Shown here: one piece after another, positions 58,371-64,000 of the stretch
Numbering within the stretch: the first letter of the stretch is position 1
How the letters are laid out: every line of letters begins with the position of its first letter
Assembly: GCF_001434335.1 (NCBI RefSeq)
Contig: NZ_AZFM01000005.1
Coordinates: forward strand, 31,330-95,329
Direction of reading: 5' to 3'
DNA: 64,000 nt
Origin: Lactobacillus kalixensis DSM 16043
GTDB lineage: Bacteria > Bacillota > Bacilli > Lactobacillales > Lactobacillaceae
Program-made: the position numbers and the translations under genes
The notes under the pieces: model-generated
What the model was told of the DNA's origin: nothing
The model's input: only the letters and a program-made list of their open reading frames with translations
The model's database searches: none

Positions 58371-59624
58371 ATGACCTTTTTGCAAAAATCTGCATCATAC
58401 AAATTACCTGCTGGCTGGCATAAAGCATTCTACACTTTATGGCTTGGCTGCTTCATCACTGGTATGGGATATTCAATGACCATGCCTTTTATTTCGCTGT
58501 TTATTTCTGATTTGGGGAATTACAGCAAACTGCAGATTAACCTTTATTCTGGTTTAGCTTTCGCCATGACTTTTATCGCTCAGGCGATTGTTTCACCATA
58601 TTGGGGTAATCTAGCTGACCGTAAAGGTAGAAAATTGATGTGTATGCGAGCTTCTGGCGTAATGGCATTAACCATCACCTTAACAGGTCTTGCACCTAAC
58701 GCAATTTATATCGTTGTTATGCGCTTTATTCAAGGAGCTTTTTCTGGTTATATTAACAACGCTACCGCCTTGATCGCTGGGGAAACACCGCGACAAAGAA
58801 GCGGCTGGGTTATGAGTCAAATGATGACTGCAGGTACTGCCGGTAACTTAGTTGGTCCGCTTCTAGGAGGGGCTTTGTCCAGCTTCTTCGGTAATTGGCT
58901 CGGAGGGGCCTGGGGCTACCGTATCCCCTTCTTTATCACTGGATTCTTAATGTTCCTAGTATTTTTAGGAACTACTTTTTTAGTTCATGAAGAATTCACC
59001 CCAATTTCTCGTGAAAAGATGAAACCAATGGGTGAAATCATGAAAGGTTTGCCTAGCGTGAAGCTGATTGTGGTGATGTTCATTACTACAATGCTGGTAC
59101 AATCTTCAACGATGTCAATTGATCCAATTGTGTCACTCTACGCTAAATCAATGATGCCAAATGGCAAAAATGTTGCTTTAGTAGCCGGAGTCGTTGCAGC
59201 AACACCAGGTCTTGGGACTTTACTTGCTGCATCAAAGATTGGCCACAAGATGGATGAAGTTGGACCATTACGTGTTTTAAGAATTGGTTTGGTCGTCGGC
59301 TTCATTTTGTTCATTCCGATGGCCTTAACCAATAACCCTTGGGTACTTGCGGGGCTTAGATTCTTGCTGGGAATTGCAAGTGCGGGAATGTTGCCAGCTG
59401 CTCAGACAGTTTTAACTTTGAATACACCCAAAGAAAGTTTTGGTCGAATTTTCTCATACAATCAATCTTTCCAGGCAATTGGCGCGGTTCTTGGTTCATT
59501 AATGGGATCTACAATTTCGGGTTTATCAAACTATGCAACCGTCTTTTGGGTAACAGGATTTACGCTGCTGCTCAACTTCTTGTTGGTATTGATTTTTGCT
59601 TGGGGTATTTCTTATCGCAAATAA
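58371..59624 (+). CDS. MFS multidrug-efflux-type transporter
   Basis: 417 aa with twelve likely helices. Motif A appears as GNLADRKGRKLM after helix 2, and motif C-like GTAGNLVGPLLGG in helix 5. MdtG/NorA-type proton-coupled exporters are the closest comparison; the substrate is unknown. Start is uncertain: TTG 58362, ATG 58371 and TTG 58380 are all near GAGAGAG. Its last 13 nt overlap the convergent macro-domain gene. Confidence 0.88.
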   Translation: MTFLQKSASYKLPAGWHKAFYTLWLGCFITGMGYSMTMPFISLFISDLGNYSKLQINLYSGLAFAMTFIAQAIVSPYWGNLADRKGRKLMCMRASGVMALTITLTGLAPNAIYIVVMRFIQGAFSGYINNATALIAGETPRQRSGWVMSQMMTAGTAGNLVGPLLGGALSSFFGNWLGGAWGYRIPFFITGFLMFLVFLGTTFLVHEEFTPISREKMKPMGEIMKGLPSVKLIVVMFITTMLVQSSTMSIDPIVSLYAKSMMPNGKNVALVAGVVAATPGLGTLLAASKIGHKMDEVGPLRVLRIGLVVGFILFIPMALTNNPWVLAGLRFLLGIASAGMLPAAQTVLTLNTPKESFGRIFSYNQSFQAIGAVLGSLMGSTISGLSNYATVFWVTGFTLLLNFLLVLIFAWGISYRK

Positions 59625-60121
59625 TTTACAAGAATTTTTTCCATTTGCTTATCAAAAGCACACAATGAAATGTCCATCTCATAAGATGGATTTTTTTGTA
59701 GCCATTTTTTGCAAGTATTCACTGCCACTTCCGCCGCATCATCAGCTGGATAGCCATATACGCCGGTTGAAATAGACGAAAAAATGATACTGTGTAAATT
59801 ATTCTTTTTAGCTAGATCTAAGCTGTTACGATAGCAATCAGCTAATAATTGCGCATCTTCTTCTGGCGCATGGAAGCGATAAATTGGACCAACTGTGTGG
59901 ATAACATGTTTAGCTGGTAAATTGTAACCTTTCGTGATTTTGGCTTCACCGGTATCGCAGCCGTGCAGAGTTTTACATTCAGCTAAAAGTTCGGGACCGG
60001 CTGCAGCATGAATTGCGCCGTCCACTCCGCCGCCACCAAGTAGTGATTTATTTGCGGCATTAACGATCGCATCTGCCGCCATTTTAGTGATATCACCTTG
60101 AACAATTTTGATTTCTGACAT
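59612..60121 (-). CDS. Macro-domain protein (ADP-ribose/O-acetyl-ADP-ribose hydrolase, YmdB-like)
   Basis: 169-aa single macro domain. IVNAANKSLLGGGGVDGAIH is the ADP-ribose-binding and catalytic block; HVIHTVGP and SISTGVYGYP complete the pocket. Such proteins hydrolyse O-acetyl-ADP-ribose or remove ADP-ribose from proteins. SD GAAAGGA precedes ATG 60121. Four palindromes at 40-bp steps lie upstream, with -10 and -35 candidates inside them. Confidence 0.93.
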   Translation of the reverse strand: MSEIKIVQGDITKMAADAIVNAANKSLLGGGGVDGAIHAAAGPELLAECKTLHGCDTGEAKITKGYNLPAKHVIHTVGPIYRFHAPEEDAQLLADCYRNSLDLAKKNNLHSIIFSSISTGVYGYPADDAAEVAVNTCKKWLQKNPSYEMDISLCAFDKQMEKILVNYLR

Positions 60122-60137
60122 TTTGTTTTCCTTTCTA

Positions 60138-60280
60138 ATTGAAGTTAATTTAAATTGAAGCTGTATTTCCCAATATAATTTAAGTTAACTTAAATTATAT
60201 AGTGGTTTTGGCAAATAGTTTAAGTTAACTTAAATTATGTAGCAAAATAGATAAAAGATTGAAGTTAATTTAAATTATAT
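60138..60280. repeat. Four 40-bp-phased palindromes upstream of the macro-domain gene
   Basis: Copies of KAAGTTAAYTTAAATT start at 60141, 60181, 60221 and 60261, an exact 40-bp period. The middle two contain the perfect 16-bp palindrome TTTAAGTTAACTTAAA; the outer two carry G and T variants. Copies 2-4 end in ATTATRT, copy 1 does not. The spacers differ in sequence. On the minus strand, TATAAT (60195-60200) of copy 2 and TTAAAC touching copy 3 make a promoter with an 18-bp spacer. Confidence 0.9.
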
Positions 60281-60290
60281 TTCCACACCA

Positions 60291-60321
60291 AAAGAGCGCT
60301 CCTATTGGGGGCGCTCTTTTT
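60291..60321. terminator. Terminator of the maltodextrin ABC operon
   Basis: AAAGAGCGC / GCGCTCTTT stem (60291-60319), extended by CC/GG, with a strong T run on the + side and A run on the other, so usable in both directions. It separates the mal operon from the palindrome array. Confidence 0.85.
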
Positions 60322-60346
60322 TAGCATAAGCATCATCAAGTTGAAT

Positions 60347-61204
60347 CTAACCTTTGTCCGCACCAGCAGTAATTCCGTTAACGTAGAACTTCTGCATGAA
60401 GATGAACAAGATAGTAATAGGAATCGCGATAATTACACATCCTGCAACGAATTGTGCGAAGTAGGCAGTCGCATTACCCTTTGCTGTGTGGACCATGTTA
60501 TAAAGTCCGTAAGCAATGGTGTAGTCCTTAGCATTTCCTGAGGTTGAAAGAATAATACCTGAGAAAATGAAGTCTGTCCAAGGTGCGATGAATGCTGTTA
60601 AAGCTGTATAAACAATCATTGGCTTTGAAAGTGGTAAACCAATGTGAACGAATACTTGCCACTTAGTAGCACCGTCAATTTCGGCAGCTTCATCAATTGC
60701 CCGAGGAATAGTATCAAAGAATCCTTTAGCAACGTAGAAACCAAGTCCGGCACCACCTACATAAACAAGGAATAAACCAAAGAGGTTTAACATGTCCAAA
60801 CCCTTTAAAATGTAGTAAAGAGCGATCATTGACATGAAGCCTGGGAACATCCCCAAGACTAACGCAATTTGTAAGAATGGCTTTCTGAATGCAAAGCGAA
60901 GACGAGACAATACATAAGCAACTGAGATTGTTAAGAATGTTGAAACAATCATTGAAGCGACTGAAACGATCAAAGTATTAATAATCCAGTTAACAAATGG
61001 ATATTGTGGGTTCGTAAAGATACCTATATAGTTTTGTAAAGTAAACTGGTCAGGCCAGAATGTTGATACGAATCCAGTATCGTTATATGAAAAACTAGCT
61101 AAGACGATCCAGATAATCGGTAAAATCCAAAGAATAGCTAAAATAGTTAAAAGAATATACCGAAAGATTAATGAGAGCCGTCTTTGATGTGTGTAAGACT
61201 TCAT
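60347..61204 (-). CDS. malG: Maltose/maltodextrin ABC permease MalG-like
   Basis: 285-aa permease with six helices and the EAA loop EAAEIDGATKWQVFVHIGLPL that contacts the ATPase. ILPIIWIVLASFSYNDTGF near the N-terminus and the C-terminal YVNGITAGADKG are typical of MalG/MdxG. It lies 3 nt after malF in the malE-malF-malG order, followed by the operon terminator. Confidence 0.92.
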   Translation of the reverse strand: MKSYTHQRRLSLIFRYILLTILAILWILPIIWIVLASFSYNDTGFVSTFWPDQFTLQNYIGIFTNPQYPFVNWIINTLIVSVASMIVSTFLTISVAYVLSRLRFAFRKPFLQIALVLGMFPGFMSMIALYYILKGLDMLNLFGLFLVYVGGAGLGFYVAKGFFDTIPRAIDEAAEIDGATKWQVFVHIGLPLSKPMIVYTALTAFIAPWTDFIFSGIILSTSGNAKDYTIAYGLYNMVHTAKGNATAYFAQFVAGCVIIAIPITILFIFMQKFYVNGITAGADKG

Positions 61205-61207
61205 GTG

Positions 61208-62566
61208 TTAGCCCTCCTTGTACGCATTAGTGTGTCTGTAAGCAATTAATGATACAACCGCACTAATAATAAAGATCAAAATACCTAAAACAGCAGATGC
61301 GTTGTAACGTTGTTCTTGACCAAACGTCAAGTTATATAACCACGTTACCAGCAAGTCGGTTGACCCGGCTCCGTTATACTTACTGTTCATTGGTGCACCA
61401 CCGGTCAGCAAGAAGATAACGTTGAAGTTGTTGATGTTACCGATAAACTGTTGAATAAGTGATGGAGCCATTACAAATAAAATTTGAGGGAAAGTAATGG
61501 ATCTAAAGATTTGAACAGCGTTGGCACCATCGATCTTAGCAGCTTCAATCTGATCAGTTGGCAAGTTTTGAATAATAGCAGTTGAAACCAGCATTGATAC
61601 AGGAATACCGATCCACATGTTAACAATAATAACAGTGATACGAGCCACTAATGGAGAAGCTTGGTTATCAATAAAGTGAATTGGTGAACTAATCAAGTGT
61701 AAGTTCATCAAGATGTTGTTCAAAGCACCTTGGTAGTCCAAGAATTGTGCCATCATCAATAATGATACGAATTGTGGCACAGCCCAAACTAATACAAAGA
61801 TAGTTCTCCAAAATGCCTTATGTTTAATGCCCTTTGATTCGATCAGCAATGCAAGAAGGACACCAAAGAAGAATGTAGTTGCAGTAGCAAGTACAGCCCA
61901 AATTAAAGTCCAACCCAAAACTGGGAAGAATGTCCCGGCCAAGTCACCATCAAGAACAGTGCCAAATGCTTGGAAACCAGTCCAAGAGAAGGCAATTGGG
62001 TGTTGACGGTTATAGTTGGTAAAGGCCATCGAAATCATGAAAACGGTAGGTAAAACCGTAAAGAACAAGATACCAAGTAATGGCACAACCATTAAAGTTG
62101 AGTGCAAACGAGTATCGAATAAACTCTTAAGTTCTTCAATGTTAGATGGAATATGTTCACCATCACGCTTCAGAATGTAATTGTGTTTTGTTGAACGTAA
62201 GTTAACAATGTAAAGGTAAATCATTGCAATACACAAGATAATTGCCAATACACCGAACAGCAGAATTAAAACTGAATTTGATGGCTGTTTTGTGACGTAC
62301 ACACCTTGTGCAGCATCATAGACAACCTTCTTGGTCTTAATAGTACCTAAAGTAGTTAGCATACTTAAAGCTGAGATACCACTGAAGATGAACCAAACAA
62401 GGAAAATAATTTCTGATAATAAGAGTGCCAGACCCTTAACCCATTGTTTGTTAGCTAAAGCGTTGCTACCCATTATAAAGAATGATAATTTGGTAGCAAT
62501 ATCGCCTTTGCTCCATACTTCACCGTAACTAGCTTTAGGAGCCACATGCTTCTTTCGTTTAAACAT
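61208..62566 (-). CDS. malF: Maltose/maltodextrin ABC permease MalF-like
   Basis: 452 aa. An N-terminal extension of about 150 residues with two to three extra helices (GSNALANKQWVKGLALL, LILLFGVLAIILCIAMIYLY) is followed by a standard six-helix permease domain. The EAA loop is EAAKIDGANAVQIFRSITFPQI split at the conserved Gly. This layout is usual for Gram-positive MalF/MdxF. ATG 62566 has GGGGAG upstream. Confidence 0.92.
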   Translation of the reverse strand: MFKRKKHVAPKASYGEVWSKGDIATKLSFFIMGSNALANKQWVKGLALLLSEIIFLVWFIFSGISALSMLTTLGTIKTKKVVYDAAQGVYVTKQPSNSVLILLFGVLAIILCIAMIYLYIVNLRSTKHNYILKRDGEHIPSNIEELKSLFDTRLHSTLMVVPLLGILFFTVLPTVFMISMAFTNYNRQHPIAFSWTGFQAFGTVLDGDLAGTFFPVLGWTLIWAVLATATTFFFGVLLALLIESKGIKHKAFWRTIFVLVWAVPQFVSLLMMAQFLDYQGALNNILMNLHLISSPIHFIDNQASPLVARITVIIVNMWIGIPVSMLVSTAIIQNLPTDQIEAAKIDGANAVQIFRSITFPQILFVMAPSLIQQFIGNINNFNVIFLLTGGAPMNSKYNGAGSTDLLVTWLYNLTFGQEQRYNASAVLGILIFIISAVVSLIAYRHTNAYKEG

Positions 62567-62633
62567 AATTTCTCCCCTTTTCAAGCCAAAGTTTAGACAG
62601 ATGAAATTTAGCCTATGCTTGTTTATTAATTAA

Positions 62634-63854
62634 TTATTTCTTTTCAATACTCTTAGCAAGCTTGTTAAGTTGTGCCTTGTATTGGCTTGGCTTAATCTTG
62701 CCATCGTAAGTACCACTGATTAATGGAGCTGCGTTGTTCCAGAATGTTGCCATTTGTGGAAGCTTAGGTTGCAATACTGAGTTACCTGGCTTAGCCATTT
62801 CGATTACAGCTTCTGCAACTGGGTCGCTCTTAACAGCACTTGAGTTTACAGCACTCTTAAGTACAGGAATTTGACCAGCTTCTTTATGAGCAATCAATTG
62901 TGCCTTCTTGTTAGTAATGTAAGCAGCTAAATCTGAAGCAGCCTTAGCATTCTTAGTGTGTGAGTTAATAGCAAAGCCTTCAATACCAAGGAATGCTTCC
63001 ATTTGCTTAGTCTTGCCACCAATTTCAATAGTTGGGTACTTAGCAACTGCGAAGTTCTTACCTAAAATCTTCTTGATGTTAGCAGCGTTCCAAGGACCAT
63101 CCAAGATAGCCTGTGCATTACCCTTCTTCAATTGGTTCAATGCGTTTGAAGTTTGCATTACGCCCTTGTTGTTCTTTTGAGCTGCGTACCACTTCAAAGC
63201 GTTAACACCGTTTTGTGAGTTGAAAGTTGAACCCTTAAGTTGTTCACCGTCTGAACCGAATAACTTAGTACCTGCTGAGAACATTACTGGCCACATTACG
63301 TATGCGTTAGTAAAGTCGGTAGCAACTACACCCTTTGAAGTCAAAGTCTTCCAGTCCTTAACGTCTTCAGCTGAAAGCTTAGACTTGTTGTAGTAAATAG
63401 TTTGTGCTTGTTGTGCATATGGATATGCGTAAACCTTGTTCTTCCAAGTTACACCAGTAGCGGCAACATCGATGTAGTTATTCTTAATATCTTTAGTAGC
63501 TGATGGTGAAAGTGGGTTAATGTAACCAGCTTCAGCCATTTGGCCTAATTGGTCATTAGGAACTTCAAATACATCGGCAGCCTTTGATGGGTCTTTACCA
63601 ACATCAGTCTTAGCGTTAGCAGAACCATTTGGACTTTGAACAACACGAACCTTGATGTTCTTGTTCTTCTTAGTAAAGTCCTTAGCAATTTGCTTGTAGT
63701 AAGGTACTTGTTCAGTATCTACCCAAAGAGTTAAGTTAGCTTTCTTGTTGCTACTTGATGAATCTGAATTACTTGAGCCGTTTGAACATGCTGCAAGTGA
63801 CATAGCTGCTAAAACAGCTGTACTACCTAAAGCCAATTTTTTCCAAAACTTCAT
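62634..63854 (-). CDS. malE: Maltose/maltodextrin-binding lipoprotein
   Basis: 406-aa solute-binding lipoprotein: signal peptide, lipobox LAAC (Cys about 23), then a Ser/Asn-rich linker and the binding domain with LTLWVDTEQVPYY and the YPYAQQAQTIYYNKS binding-site region. DGPWNAANIKK is typical of the maltodextrin family. GGAGGATT precedes ATG 63854. First membrane-exterior gene after the ATPase; it feeds MalF/MalG. Confidence 0.93.
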   Translation of the reverse strand: MKFWKKLALGSTAVLAAMSLAACSNGSSNSDSSSSNKKANLTLWVDTEQVPYYKQIAKDFTKKNKNIKVRVVQSPNGSANAKTDVGKDPSKAADVFEVPNDQLGQMAEAGYINPLSPSATKDIKNNYIDVAATGVTWKNKVYAYPYAQQAQTIYYNKSKLSAEDVKDWKTLTSKGVVATDFTNAYVMWPVMFSAGTKLFGSDGEQLKGSTFNSQNGVNALKWYAAQKNNKGVMQTSNALNQLKKGNAQAILDGPWNAANIKKILGKNFAVAKYPTIEIGGKTKQMEAFLGIEGFAINSHTKNAKAASDLAAYITNKKAQLIAHKEAGQIPVLKSAVNSSAVKSDPVAEAVIEMAKPGNSVLQPKLPQMATFWNNAAPLISGTYDGKIKPSQYKAQLNKLAKSIEKK

Positions 63855-63942
63855 GACTTTAATCCTCCTAAAAAAATCAAAACAATATTCAATTACAATG
63901 CAGTTCAGTCTGCTGTTGTAAGCATTAATTAACTAAAGACAA

Positions 63943-64000
63943 TTAATTAACAATTGCCTTAGTGGTTTCTTTGTCAAAGAAGTGTGCCTTGTTTACATCA
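63943..64000 (-). CDS. Sugar ABC transporter ATPase MsmK/MalK-like, C-terminal end only
   Basis: Only the last 18 complete codons are in the window; translated from the right edge they read DVNKAHFFDKETTKAIVN and then TAA. The AHFFD-KET pattern is the usual C-terminus of MsmK/MalK ATPases, which energise MalEFG-type importers. The gene continues to the right and would be upstream of malE in the same direction. Family call is from 18 residues and position. Confidence 0.65.
   Translation of the reverse strand, partial: DVNKAHFFDKETTKAIVN

Noticed and set aside
60138..60280. Possible CRISPR array (repeats with regular spacing)
   Set aside because: Repeats are about 18-22 bp, A/T palindromes, with 17-22 bp gaps; there are only four copies, no cas genes, and promoter elements lie inside the repeats.

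Overview
The window is a gene-dense, A+T-rich stretch of a Firmicutes chromosome. The gene content points to a Lactobacillus of the acidophilus/johnsonii/gasseri group: cytochrome bd genes with only the late menaquinone steps, PepF/PepN/PepD peptidases, a cinnamoyl esterase whose triad positions match those I recall for the L. johnsonii enzyme, MurE beside an aspartate racemase, an Apf-like surface protein and an EntA-type immunity gene. The block rsmG-noc-parA-parB-DUF951-ychF suggests the window lies fairly near the replication origin. I saw no rRNA, tRNA, CRISPR, prophage or transposase.

Layout. 1-8.4 kb: menaquinone prenylation and methylation genes (menA partial, polyprenyl synthase, menG) with cydABCD. 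8.4-14.9 kb: LCP cell-wall protein, pepF, a small secreted protein, a Fic protein bracketed by duplicated half-site arrays, and lactate oxidase. 15-22 kb: a Zn/Mn ABC transporter, the fructose operon fruRKA and two small membrane proteins. 22-34 kb: an NAD(P)-binding protein, an orphan bacteriocin immunity gene, a UvrA paralogue, racD-murE, a two-component system and a heterodimeric ABC exporter. 34-40 kb: the chromosome-partition block and cvpA. 40-46 kb: apbE, a tyrosine phosphatase, tandem flavin reductases, a TetR regulator, pepD and DUF488. 46-48.6 kb: a TetR-permease-ATPase operon that I read as a heme-efflux hrtRBA system. 48.7-60 kb: esterase, yaaA, L,D-transpeptidase, pepN, an Apf-like gene, an MFS transporter and a macro-domain gene. 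60-64 kb: a maltodextrin-type ABC importer.

How it fits together. Cytochrome bd needs heme and quinone. Only the last quinone steps are encoded here, and a heme-responsive efflux operon lies 40 kb away, so respiration probably depends on imported cofactors. Lactate oxidase and the two tandem flavin reductases are plausible H2O2 sources, and yaaA is a peroxide-stress gene. racD plus murE fits a Lys-type peptidoglycan with D-Asp cross-bridges, and the L,D-transpeptidase, LCP and Apf-like genes act on the same wall.

Most of the unexplained signal is non-coding. The best candidates are (1) two four-half-site arrays at about 20-bp spacing at both ends of the Fic gene, (2) four palindromes at an exact 40-bp period upstream of the macro-domain gene, (3) paired heme-regulator-type operators at hrtR, and (4) three helically phased repeats at fruR. 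Start codons were often moved downstream of the longest reading frame where a Shine-Dalgarno sequence (SD) supports this. Everything was read by eye; no database search was made.
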